From assembly GCA_030549335.1 (NCBI GenBank), contig CM060183.1:20596552-20660551 (forward strand): a stretch of 64,000 nt of DNA. Direction: 5' to 3'. The position numbers were made by a program, and so were the translations under genes. Below the pieces are notes generated by a model. It ran no database searches. It was not told the origin of the DNA and worked only from the letters and a program-made list of their open reading frames with translations. This DNA comes from Pontederia crassipes. Lineage: Eukaryota; Streptophyta; Magnoliopsida; Commelinales; Pontederiaceae. Positions 37,196 through 48,898 of this stretch are shown here, in pieces. Numbering within the stretch: the stretch's first letter is position 1; the number at the start of each line of letters is the position of its first letter.

Positions 37196-37405
37196 TCAGA
37201 CTCTTCAGTAGATATTCCTACGGATCTCGTTGTCCGATTAGCGAGTCTGAGGGAGGGGGATCCCATGCGGGGGCACGGTGGTAGAGCTTCCGAAACCTAG
37301 ATGATTTTAGGTTTTCTATTTTCTATTATTGGAGTTCCCTATATAAACTCCACGACGACTATGTTATTTTATACTTTGTAATCATCATTATTTCATAATA
37401 AAAAA
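37196..37405. other. LTR-like or promoter-like non-coding segment
   Basis: Contains GGAGGGGGATCCCATGCGGG, TATATAAACTCC and a poly(A)-signal-like TTTCATAATAAAAAAC, an order that resembles the R region of an LTR. Too short to classify. Confidence 0.25.
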
Positions 37406-40400
37406 CAGGGATGGAGCCACCATATACTTGAGCCCCCCGCCCTTAATTTTGTGAACTTGACACAATTAAACCCCTCTTAACTTTTTTAAACATTATATAC
37501 AATAATATATATTATTATTTATATAGAAAATATATGATAAGGTCCCCTAATTTTGTGACCTTGACATAATTATAATATGTCATTATATTAATGAGAGAAA
37601 TATGTGTATATTTACAAAATATTACAGTATAATATGTGTATTTATAAAAAAAATATAATATATGTACTAATAATTTTGACTCCTTTATATAAAAAAATCA
37701 AATTAATTAGTTGTCATAAAAAGTTACTTCCATATATCTTCCTTTAACATGATAAATGTAAAAAGAAAAAAGATGCATGATGAATAAAAAATATTTTAAT
37801 CCAAATAAAATAATAATTATATTTATATTTTAATTATAAAGTATTATTATTTATTAATTTAATTTAAAATTTTGATATTATATATATATACACATTTTAT
37901 ATTATCTACCTTTTGCCCTCCCTCCCACCCTCCACCCCAAAATTTCATCCTACCTTCGTTCCTGACTTTAGGTGAACCTAATAAATCTTTGTGTTCTTCT
38001 ACATTCATGCGATCTCTCTCTTTACTTAATAATTATAATAGTACAATCAAAGAAGCTTAAAATATGTCAATAATCAATAATAATGTTTCAAAATTGGCAA
38101 GGGTATATAGTCAGTAGCTCTCTTGAGCAATTTTTTTTAGAAGAGCTCTCTTGAGCACTTTGGTGAGAATCTTCTTATCGCTTTCCACTTAAAATAGTGA
38201 AATCTTGAATTCCGCACTAATAACTAAGGCTCATAAATCCGCTTATAGAATTCATTCAAATTCTTGAATTGGAATTTAACAAGATTAAAATTAAGACTTT
38301 TACATCAAGGGTTGCATGAAATAAATGTGACTTCTCTCGCTTAAGTAGAGATATCAAGTTTGAATTTTTGTCGATGCACAAAATTTTTATTTAGAGTATC
38401 ACTTATTATTATCAGGCATACAATACAGAACGAGTTTATTAAATTAGTTGAACTTGATGATGAGCCAGACGTCCAACTTATAAATAATACATGTAATTGT
38501 TAACTAGTTTAACCTGAACTCAGAAAAAGGTAGATGTTATAAAACTTTTGTCTCAAACAAAGTCATTTAATTAAGCTCGTAGACATCTTTCTCGTTGCCC
38601 AAATGATTGAGACTTTTATACATCTCTCTGACAAGGAGATAAGTCTAAACTCTAAACATTTCGGACTGCTTCACACACTTATCTAGCTCCATATGTGAAG
38701 ACATGTTGAACCATATTGTTTTGGTTGCCACATGATGTAAGGCTTTTTTTTTTCCTGAGAGCCAAACGAAACCTTATAAAAAAACACAAATGATAAAAAA
38801 AAAGTTGATACTTGACCAATTTTCTATGAGCTCAACGGATGCACCCACGGGATGCAAATAAATATTGTTACGAAAAGATGTGAATTATCTAATTTCACAC
38901 CATCCATGAAAACTAATTAATTGCAATCGTGATGATGTGGATTTATTGACCCCCGTTTAGCTGACGAAATTAGTGCCCCAATTTTCGTCAGTTAATAATA
39001 AATTAGTAATATAAAGTCGAAGTCATCCTCAAATTTTATCGTGTACCATGACGCACGTAGTATATGGTGATGAAGTGGTCTTTGGGTGCTAATGGAAATG
39101 GACCAACGCCGTTGGTTCGACCACCCACGGGACCGAACGAATTTAACCCGATCGAATCCTTAAAAAAAGGTTTTGGACGATTAATTGCAATAAAAAAATA
39201 ATTAACAATTATAAAATTATTAACGGTGCACGCTACTTTACTCACATGCATAAGAAATCTCTATACCTACTAATTCCAATTACTTATTTATAACATAAAA
39301 AAAATTTCTAATCAATATGCAAAAAAATAGTGACAATCTGGATTGGATGAAATTGAGATTACTTGTAAATTTAAAATAAGCGAACGACACGTATGATGTA
39401 CCAAGAGAATTTTTAAAATGTAAAAGAAAAAAATTATCTCAACAAAAAAAAAACGCCCTAAGTTCTTCATGATTTTGATATTTAATTATGTTATTCAGTT
39501 AGACAAATCTACTGGCAATAATACTCGATTAATTATATGCCTAATTAAGAACTTTTGATATTTTAAATTTTAGTGATGATTATTTTTATTAAGAATTAGA
39601 ACGTCAATAATAATTATTTTCCAATAAATATACGATAAATAACATATTTTGGTATTTATGACATTATTATATAAATCATTTATTTAAAATTCGATGCACA
39701 CTTCAGATATATTTCTTTTTAATTTTATTTGCGAAAACAAAAGTAGGCAAAATACAACGCATCTTATCTACGAGGGATCGCATCTATCAGTAGACTAAAA
39801 TTATGACTAATGCATCATGCGGATAACGGATTATTTATGTTAATCATAAATTCATTTAATGTTATTTACTGGGGCTTGGAGATTAAGAACAAGTATAATG
39901 CTCTTAAATTATTTTTTTTTGTAATGTCACATAGCAAATCATATGATTAAGTAAAATTATACTTTCAAGTGTATATATGAACATATATAAATTCATACAA
40001 AGAAAAAAACATTAAATGCTGAAAAAATGGGAGGTAATAAATAATAGAGTGATATATAATTCAGCTAATCACAATTTTTTAAAAAGTAGAGAAACGTCCT
40101 TTAAAAGTATTTTAATTTTATTTAATAAGCACTTAATTAACTGATAAATTTTTAAAGCTGTTATGTCCTTCTAAACTTTAGCTTAAAAATCTTCCTAGCC
40201 CCTTGTAATGACACATAATTTTATCAATTTTTGGGAGGGGTGATAGTAGGAAAATTACTTGATAATTTTCTGATCAAGCTTTTTGGGTGTTTGGATATTG
40301 AAATGATGGTTCTTTCGAGTTTGAAGTGAATAATTAAGTTACACGTGTATTTGGATGAAGTAGAAATTAGAGTTGATGTAATAAAAAAATAGATATGATA

Positions 40401-41251
40401 GTTTAATTTTAGTGAGTGTTAAAATAAAAAATAGGTACTATAAATTTTAAATATAATTTTGTTTAAAAAATAAAAAGTACAAATATAAGAAATTTATATT
40501 TTTTTTGTTAAAAATACATTATTTAAATATAAAAATTAATTTTTAATAAACTATATTTAATGAAATATTAATTTTTAATAAAAATAATAAGTAATAAATA
40601 ATATTATATTAATGAAGGAATATTATATTAATATTTTATTATAAATATTTTATATGTAATAAATAAATTATTTTATATAAGAAAGACAAAAATGGTAAAA
40701 GAAAAAAGAGTTTGTAAAGGTAAAAAATATTAAGTCAATAAAAAAAGAAAAAAAAATTGGAACCATTGGCCCATTCTTCCAAATTAGGAATCAAGTTCCA
40801 CAGAAAATCAGGTCAAAGGAACACTTTGAAGTTAGGTGATTCCACCTCGTTCTAATTGTTAAACATTCTCTTTAAGTATTATCGTCGCAAAAAAATTAAT
40901 TTAAACAATGATTTCATCCCAAATTAGATTATCAAATTTGTGGTAAGCGAGTCCTTCTAATTTAAATAAGATTTTGAATTTGAATATGTAAAAAAAATAG
41001 AAGCTTTATCTATCATAGAACAATTTTATAATCAAATTTTAACATACATCTAGAGCCAACGATAAAAATAATTGACTCCGATGCTAAATTTAATTGTGTG
41101 TGAAGTACATGGAAATTAATCAGGTCACGGAAGCATCAAATCGCCAACTGTAATTAGACAGGAGCCGTAGGCGTTGGACTCGCCAATCGAGAGATGAGTT
41201 AGCAGATCTTATTTATATTTATTTCTTAGATAATTTATATAATATATATGG
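37406..41251. other. AT-rich intergenic DNA with repeat debris
   Basis: No gene is supported. 37406-37964 begins CAGGGATGGAGCC and ends in inverted CGTTCCTG, faintly hAT-like, but the flanks do not match. Inside it, a phrase with CCTAATTTTGTGACCTTGAC is duplicated (37441 and 37545). A 14-bp duplication around a short T-run lies at 38116-38157. Confidence 0.35.
38116..38157. mobile_element. Second poly(T) micro-insertion with 14-bp direct repeats
   Basis: AGCTCTCTTGAGCA at 38116-38129 and 38144-38157 flank ATTTTTTTTAGAAG. This is the same arrangement as at 20349-20395: a T-run followed by a few purines, bounded by a 14-bp direct repeat. Confidence 0.45.
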
Positions 41252-41973
41252 ATTTAATGTTTATCATACGCACGAACATACGCATGCTTTTTAACCGTCC
41301 GATTAGATCGGACGGATAGCGTTGTGAGCGGCCTCTCTCTCCTCTTCTCTACCCCCTCTCTCTTCTCTCTCCCCCCTCCGCTCTCTCTTCTCTCTCACCC
41401 GATCACCGCCCGTCTCCGATCTTGCAGCAAGGCGAGGAGCGAGCGGCGAGGCGACGACGATGGCGGGACGCGGGCGGCGAAACGACGGCGACGACGAGAC
41501 GTGGACGGCGAGGCGCGATCTCTCTCCCTTTCTCCCCGATCCGGCAACGACGGTGAGGCGAGGATGGCGGGACGCGAGCGGCGAGGCGACAAAGAGGCAC
41601 GGGCGACGAGGCGGCGAAGGCGACGAGACGCGAGCGACGAGACACGAGACACGAGCAACAAGACAATCCGATCTCTCCCTCTTTCTCTCTGAACCGATGA
41701 TGACGAGGGTGGCCGATTGCGAGGGTATCCCCTTTCTCTCTGATCGACGGTGAGGGCGACAATCGTAGGCTGCAACTTCGTGATCGGGGACTTCGCCGAC
41801 GATCGCAAGGGACGCTCGTGGGTGGCAGGCCCAGAGGAGGTTGGAGCGCCAGCGGCGATGAGGAGAAATGGGGACGGCGGCGGCGGCAAGCGCGTGGAGG
41901 AGAGTGGGGAGTGCATCGCCCACCGTCCGATCTAATCGGACGGTGGGCAGAGGACGTATGATAAACATTAAAT
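41252..41973. mobile_element. Inverted-repeat element with palindromic inner repeats and GC-rich interior
   Basis: Outer perfect 19-bp inverted repeats ATTTAATGTTTATCATACG (41252-41270) and its complement (41955-41973). Inner perfect inverted repeats of 21 bp (41295-41315 and 41923-41943), each itself a hairpin, CCGTCCGAT-3-ATCGGACGG. The 607-bp interior is extremely GC-rich, with CT-rich stretches and repeated GGCGGGACGCG / GCGGCGAGGCGAC motifs, in an AT-rich setting. Open frames occur on both strands but reflect low-complexity Arg/Ser-rich coding with no recognisable domain. Probably a non-autonomous MULE- or foldback-type element that captured a leader-like GC-rich fragment. No target duplication could be fixed because (AT)n borders the right side. 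Confidence 0.7.
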
Positions 41974-41975
41974 AC

Positions 41976-42448
41976 AATATATATATATATATATATATAT
42001 ATTATACTACTCATAAAACCGTAAATAATATTACCAAATTAATCGCACGCGTTTTAGTTATTTAATGTTGTGTTATGCAATATTTATAGCAAAACTACTA
42101 ATGATTCACGAACATAGTTTTCATGAATTCTCGCATTAAGTTTTACGCGGCACACGCTTTGGTTTTACAAAATTAAGAAAGACAAACACGTAGGTAATCG
42201 ATTACTTACAATCTATCTATTTGATAACAGATCGATGTCACGACACATTTTTTTATTATTTCGATACAAAAAAGCATAAGCTAAAAATAATATAAAATTT
42301 GAAGTATTTGATAGTCTTTATCACTGTACTTAGGGATGAACCCAGGAATTTTTCAAGGGGGGCCCAAAACAATATTATAATATTAAATTTAATTTAAGAA
42401 ACTTTAACTTAATTTAAGAAGGTCAAGTATTAAATTTTTAAATATTAC

Positions 42449-42483
<35 letters not shown>

Positions 42484-43069
42484 TATATCTACATATTATC
42501 TGAACAAATTCATTTTACTCCAATTTACGGGGGAGAGACTTCATTATTAACCTTTAATTTTTATAGACATAATATATACATTAAGAGTAACAAAAAAATG
42601 GGCTGACTGTACTGTGCCTATTTCATCTTTTTCCTTTTCTCTTTTATATGAGCACATGACGTAAAATATGCGTGGTTTTTAACTTTTGAGAATTTTTTTT
42701 TGAAGTTTGTGGACACGATAATTTAAGAATTAAAAAGATTTGATTGAACAGTACATGAGTATATGTCGAAAGCTTGTGTGCTTATTTGTATATGTCGAAA
42801 GCTTGTGTGCTATTCCTTTCATATTTAAAGACACATTTTAAATTTGTATATGTGGAAAGCTTAAAGTTAGCAATATCTTTGTTAGATCAAGAGTATTACA
42901 CAATGGTATGAGACAACCTTGTGTGCTTATTTGAGTCGAGAAACACAAATGTCAATATGGATCGTTCAACGAGGACGTTGAAGATTATAACGACTTGATA
43001 TCTAATGATTAATCTGGTTTAATTGAATAGTCTCACATGAACAAAATACGAAGGTGACCATGAACTTAT
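41976..43069. other. AT-rich DNA, repeats bordering the solo LTR
   Basis: An (AT)n run ends near 42003 and another lies at 42448-42474. A GGGATGAACCCAGGAATTTT phrase at 42333 with GGGGGGCCC resembles dispersed plant repeats. A tandem 31-bp duplication containing TATGTCGAAAGCTTGTGTGC lies at about 42760-42815. TTCATATTTAAAGACACATT occurs at 42825 and again at 44035, beyond the LTR. Confidence 0.4.
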
Positions 43070-44014
43070 TGTTGGGTCAAAGTTTAATGACATATAAAAT
43101 TATATTTTGATGAAACAAACATCAAAAAATTAAAGTTAAAATGCTAAAAAAGTTTAAGAAAAAGAAATAACTTTATACACGAACTTTGATTACATAATTG
43201 ACTATAATATAATTATATTACACAAAATTGTAGAGAATTCTGTTAGCTTTCCATAGACTCCAAGATCATCTAATTTAGATATCTGTGTAGAAAGTTATGA
43301 TCAAAATAGTGCAGATGTGCGGTTCATCGGCCTCACATTCAAATGAACAGTAATGGTCAAATTTGAAAGAGGAATTTGTGGAACAAATTTTGAATGATTT
43401 TCTCACACTATAAAAGGAGTGCCAAAGCCAAAGAAAAATGTACACATTCACTCATTGAAGAAAAACTTCAAATTATCAAAGAAAGATTATTTCTTAAAGT
43501 TTTCATTTCATAACTTTCTCTTCTTTCTCTCTTCTCTTCTTATGATCATAAAATTGTAAAAGAGAGAAATACTTTTGTTCAAAAAATTGAGAGAGCTCCT
43601 GTATAAAAGAGGTTCAAAATCTTACATCTTGAGCGAAAAAAATAGATTAGCTTCATTGAAGAAGAGGTGTGTCTTACCTCTCGAAGCAGAGAAAAGACGG
43701 TAGTGTAAAGGGCTTTCTTTTTTACCCCATTTGAAATAAAGGAAGGGATTAGTGGAATCTCTGACGATCTCGAGGTCAAGAAGTCAGAGCGGGGACGTAG
43801 GCTAAGGTGTGGCCAAATCTCGTCAACAATCACCGTGCCTTTGCATTTAATTCTCTCTCTCCCCCTCTTACACCGAGTTTGATATGATCTGAATTGCTTT
43901 ACTTTAAAAATTTTAAAGAATTAATTTTGTGCTTCCGTAACGTATTTTTGTGAATTTGACATTTTCGATTGAACATCAATTCCCCCTCCTCTTGGTGCCC
44001 TTTGGGATCCTACA
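43070..44014. mobile_element. Solo LTR, Ty1/copia (Sirevirus-like), fossil
   Basis: A 945-bp block starts TGTTGGGTC and ends GGGATCCTACA (TG...CA). It is flanked by a perfect 5-bp target duplication CTTAT (43065-43069 and 44015-44019). The 3' part carries a CT-rich stretch and AATTCCCCCTCCTCTTGGTG, as at the end of Sirevirus/Maximus-type copia LTRs. No internal genes remain, so it is a solo LTR from recombination. The perfect target duplication suggests modest age. The minus-strand ORF inside it is not a gene. Confidence 0.8.
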
Positions 44015-44019
44015 CTTAT

Positions 44020-44834
44020 GTGTAGTTATCCCTTCATATTTAAAGACACATTTTAAATTCATACAAAATAAAAGTTCAAAACATACAATATCTTAATTTG
44101 ATCGAGATTATTATAATAAATATTATGATTAATATAATTAGCTTATTTTCAATGAATTTACTATGTTACCACGCTATTTTTAAACATAATAAAGGATCAT
44201 TAACATTGTTTAACACATGCTTCAGACAAAAAAAAAGCATGCATTTCAATGAATATTACTGAAAGGGATTGTACTTGGAGGTTTTTTTTTCCATGCTCAT
44301 AATGAAACTACTGAACCAAATGTAAGAAGGTGTAGTCATTCATGTAGAACTAAATTGGTACACCCCACTTGATATTTGTAAGGAACAAGTAATATATCAA
44401 GAGATTGAGATTGCAGCCAAGGTATTGCCACATGGTCCATGGATATGACTCTTTCCTTTACTAAATATAATGCAAATATGAGTTATCGAAAAATATAAGC
44501 ACACAAGGGCGGTCCTAGAAGAATGCCATTTATGTTCTAAAATTAAAAATCATAGACAAATTAATATTGTTTCATTGAGTCATTTATTTGTTTTACATAA
44601 ATATAGGTAGATCCGAAAAAGAAAAGTGGGAGCCAAAATGTCAATATTTTATGTCAAATCAAATTATTCATATGTGCTTTCATGTAATTATATAGTGTGC
44701 AAATTATGAATGAGCTGAATATCTACATTAAAGTATTTCTTTTCGTAAAACAAATAGTTACGGATTGTATCATTGAATCTTTCAAATTAATAAAAAAATC
44801 TGAAAACTCATATCTCAGTTGAGCACTGAGTTGA

Positions 44835-44906
<72 letters not shown>

Positions 44907-45200
44907 TTAAGATGGTCGATTTAAGTGATGGTGTACTGGATTATGAATTTACGATCAGAAGATGATGTCATATTAAAGTTTTCAAATATTAAAATAAACG
45001 TCGTCTGACAGAAAAAAAATGGAATCCAAAGTATTAGATTGCGATGGACAGTTTAATGTCGACACGAATACCAAAAATATCCTTCGACAAAACAATAAAC
45101 AGCAGTAAAACCAAGGGCAACACCGTCATCTGGTTCATGCACGTGTCAACGGATCCACTCTTCGTGCCGCTTTTCTGATCCTACATGTCATCCACGTCAC
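44020..45200. other. AT-rich intergenic DNA
   Basis: No gene is supported. It holds the second AAT array at 44835-44906. The end of the block, from about 45100, is the GC-richer promoter of the GAUT gene. Confidence 0.4.
44835..44906. repeat. (AAT)24 microsatellite
   Basis: About 72 bp of AAT triplets, the same motif as the longer array at 9484-9603. Confidence 0.95.
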
Positions 45201-45454
45201 CCAAGTAGAACTCTTCTCCATGTCCTCCCCCACCCCCCACGTTTAAAACGGAGCAACGGAGCAGTGGCGCTCCTCCTCGCGGATGCGGACATCGTCGACG
45301 GAGACGAGCGCACGCACGAGAACACGAGCGGGTGTACGCCGACAAGATCTTTCCGTCCTGATAGCGGTTTCACGGGCGCGCGCAGAGCGGTTTTCCGGTG
45401 GCCGGAAGCGGTGGGTGTTGATTGATGAATTGGTTCCGGTGAGAGAGATCGGAA

Positions 45455-48355
45455 ATGGTGAGGAGGAAGCCGGTTTTGCTGATGCTCTTCGTCACTGTAG
45501 TGGCGCCTATTGTTCTCTACACCGATCGCATAAGCCTCACCCCGAATCTCCGTGGTAATGAACTATGGATCACGACGTTTTCTGAACTTGGATGAGATGA
45601 CAAAAGCAAAGTTGAAGCTTTTTTCTCTATCTCTCAAGTCTCGTCACTTGGCATTAGGGGCAAATGCTTCCATTGTTATTTTTCATCTCCGTTGTCTAAT
45701 AGATTTCTGTATAATTCTGTTCTTTTTTTTTCTTGTGTGCCGCAGAAATAGGCAGCACTGAAATCCTGAACGCTGTAAGCCTCTCCTCTCCTTGATCTCG
45801 TTCGGTTCCCTTTTAATTTGCTGAGAAGAAACTACTGATAGATGTTTTTTTTTTCTTTTTGTCTTTCATTTATCAGACTGTTAGGGAAGAGATTGCCAGA
45901 ATTGGCGTTCTTCATCAGGTATTTTCTTTTAGTTTCCTGTTCAGATTATTCCTGATATCAGTAGTAGTCTTTTTTATAAAAAAAAGAAATATGAGTAATT
46001 TATGCCACAGGAGTCGAATTCTGTGATCAGTGAACCAATTGCGTTAGTGTATCATGATAATTCCAGCAATTACGATCAGATCACGTCTCAGTCAGAAGAG
46101 CAATCGGCTGAGCAGACAACAAACGGTAACGTTCTCCTCCAAATTCCAGTTAAACCTTTCAGGCACCTGATGGAGGAAGCTATTAGCTCTATGTTTTGTT
46201 TGATCTGACAGCATTGCCGGTGTCGAGCTCTGTTGAGCATAAGAGCCGGGCCCTTGCGGCCACCGCCGAGGGTAAAAACTCCGAAGGAGAAGGCAACATT
46301 GAACAGGTCACCGACAAGATGAACAAAGATCTGGCCATGGACAAAGGCAAATTGGGAGAAGATAACAAGGCAGTGGAACAGGAGAAAGTTTTACCCACCA
46401 CTGGATTGGAAAACAAGGTACTTTTTTTTAGTTTCTTATACATTTAAAGTAATCAAAAGAATTGCTTGATGTAAGAATTTGACTTCTACAAATTAAACAC
46501 AGAGAATCTCGAGATTTCAACTTGAGCATATCATATATTATGCCTTTGCAGGCAAATAATAGTAAAATACAAGCTCAACAAAGCTCCGCGGTCGATGTCG
46601 GAGAACATAAAAGAATTGGTGGTGGTCGTGGTGGCAACAGCCCTCCGACCGTGGCACTTCTCCGGAACCTTAAGGACCAGTTGATCGTAGCAAGGGTGTT
46701 TCAGAGACTCGCATCCGCCAGGAGCAATCCGGAGTACCTCAAGGAGCTCCGGGCACGGGTGAGGGACATGGAGCGCATAGTTGATGATGCAAACTCCGAC
46801 GCTGATCTGCCAAAGAAGTACGAATCCTCATTTGCTAGATTTCTTTTACTACTCAAACGAGTAAATTGTCTAACGCTTCGTTCATCTCATTACGTCAAAG
46901 TGCCCAAGAGAAATTTCAGGCCATGAAGGAGATTCTGAACAAGGGCAAGCAGCTGCAAGGCGATTGCACCGCCGTAGTAAAAAAGCTGCGCGCGATGCTT
47001 CAGGCCACAGACGAACAACTGCGAGCCAACAGGAAGCAGACAGTGTTTCTGACGCAGCTAGCGGCAAAGACCTTGCCAAGGGGCCTGCATTGCCTCCCAT
47101 TGCGTCTCACCACTGAGTACTACGCGCTGAACTCGACCCCCCGGCAGTTCGGAAACCAGGAAAAGTTGGATGATCCCGAGCTCTACCATTATGCACTGTT
47201 CTCGGACAATGTTTTGGCCACTGCCGTGGTCGTGAATTCCACGGTGTTTCATGCAAAGGTGAGCTCATAGACTGCAATGTTCTCTCGGTTCAATTGCTCC
47301 ATTACTGAGAGGAGAAAGGTTTCGTCTGCTGGCAGGAACCGGAGAAGCATGTCTTCCACGTTGTTACTGACAGGTCCAACTATGCTGCCATGAGGATGTG
47401 GTTCCTGGCCAATCCGCCGGGGAAGGCGGCAATCCAAATCCAGCACGTTGAGGAATTCACATGGCTGAATTCCAGCTACAGCCCGGTGCTGAGCCAACTC
47501 GGTTCTCAGTCCATGATAGATTACTACTTCCGGCCGCGTGCCAACGCCGACAACAATCTCAAGTACCGGAACCCCAAGTACCTTTCGATACTGAATCATC
47601 TGCGGTTCTACCTGCCCGAGATCTTGCCGAAGCTTAACAAGGTGGTGTTCTTAGACGACGACATCGTAGTCCGGAAAGATCTTACAGCGCTCTGGGACGT
47701 GGACCTCAATGGCAAAGTCAACGGGGCAGTCGAGACTTGCGGCGAGAACTTCCACAGGTTCGATCGGTACCTGAATTTCTCGAACCCTCTGATCGCCAAA
47801 AACTTCAACCCGCGCGCGTGCGGCTGGGCCTACGGAATGAACGTCTTTGATCTGGTGGAGTGGAGGAACCAAAACATCACTGAAATTTATCACTACTGGC
47901 AAAAACAGGTAATCGTTTGTATCTCTGTGCTCCAGGATGCGATTGAATTAGAAGTTCTGAGGAATAATCGTTTGTATCTCAATGAATGATCGTCATGTTT
48001 AGCACTCAATAAGAACATCTTGAGTCTGAAACTTGTCTGTTGTCCTCATACTAACTACTGACTACTTGCTGTGTTGCAGAATGAAGACAGACTTTTGTGG
48101 AAACTCGGCACACTTCCACCAGGTCTGATTACGTTCTCCGGGAGGACACATCCCCTCGATCGTGAGTGGCATGTGTTGGGTCTCGGATACAACCCGAACG
48201 TGAACAGGAAGGATATCGAGAAGGCCGCGGTAATACACTACAACGGGAATAAGAAACCTTGGCTGGAAATAGGAATTGCCAAGTACCGCAGCTACTGGTC
48301 CAAATTTATGAACTACGATCAAATCTTTCTCAGGGAATGCAACCTTAATCCGTAG
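45455..48355 (+). CDS. GAUT4: GAUT4-like alpha-1,4-galacturonosyltransferase (nine exons)
   Basis: Golgi type II membrane glycosyltransferase of family GT8 that makes homogalacturonan (pectin) from UDP-GalA. Exons: 45455-45554, 45746-45774, 45877-45918, 46011-46125, 46212-46417, 46552-46817, 46901-47258, 47336-47908, 48080-48355. All are GT-AG with consistent phases, giving 654 residues. Seen: a signal anchor, RRKPVLLMLFVTVVAPIVLY; a hydrophilic stem (residues ~40-180); a conserved region from VALLRNLKDQLIVARVF; KKLRAMLQATDEQL and LPRGLHCLPLRLTTEYY; LYHYALFSDNVLATAVVVNS; the GT8 metal site FLDDDIVV (Asp 479-481); GAVETCGENFHRFDRYLNFS; ACGWAYGMNVFDL; and HYNGNKKPWLEIGI near the end. Oddity: the family's TFWRRTYPLD reads TFSGRTHPLD here. 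The sequence is closest, from memory, to Arabidopsis GAUT4; GAUT1 is the alternative. No damage seen. Confidence 0.93.
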
Positions 48356-48761
48356 GAGACTAAATCTTATCGTCACAGACATATGACATATCTATTTCTT
48401 GTTTCAATCTAATTATGTTTCCTTTTTTTTCCTTTTGTTCAGCAACTTTTTTTATCTGAATTTTTTTCCTTTATCCTTCCTTGGTTAAGATGGAACTGTT
48501 GATCCAAGCCCACTTAACTGGTGAATCCTATATGTTAACTTCAGCACTGCAGAATGACTATAAACACATGCTTGAACTTGCACCACGTCTTCTTGAGGAG
48601 CTAGTGAAGGTAACTGGAGAAATATTTTCTTTCCTTTCACTTGCAATCTAAAGGATCTCCAGTTGACATATTTTTGGTATATTTCTGCATTGCCATGTGG
48701 AGGACTTGATGCTGTCACCAAATTTTTTGTTTCTTTTTCTGCATTTTATTAGATTTCTTTA
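48356..48761. other. 3' UTR and downstream flank of the GAUT gene
   Basis: T-rich sequence after the stop codon, without another gene. Polyadenylation would be expected within a few hundred bases. Confidence 0.4.
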
Positions 48762-48898
48762 TTTTATAGCCGGTCCCAAACCCGGATAAAGGAGGAGGGT
48801 TGTGTTAGGCCCCGACAGTCAACGTAAAACCTTGTCGAATCTCATGAACATGGATGACCCCACCTAGTGGGATAAGGCTTTGTTGTTGTTGTTGTTGT
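48762..48898 (+). mobile_element. SINE copy 2, 5'-truncated, downstream of GAUT
   Basis: Reverse-oriented partner of the SINE at 19080-19259: TATAGCCGGTCCCAAACCCG, GGAGGAGGGTTGTGTTAGGC, CACCTAGTGGGATAAGGCTT and a (TTG)n tail. It lacks the first dozen bases of copy 1 (AACTCCGCCTATG) and has no clear target duplication. Confidence 0.8.

Noticed and set aside
37406-37964. hAT-like element with CAGGGATG / CAGGAACG ends
   Set aside because: The flanking 8-mers do not match and the end match is only about 8 bp, so it was left as repeat debris.
41303-42065. Several overlapping ORFs on both strands
   Set aside because: They come from the GC-rich low-complexity interior of the inverted-repeat element; no domain and no codon pattern favours one frame.
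43579-43833. 84-residue ORF inside the solo LTR
   Set aside because: LTRs do not normally encode proteins, and the sequence matches nothing known.
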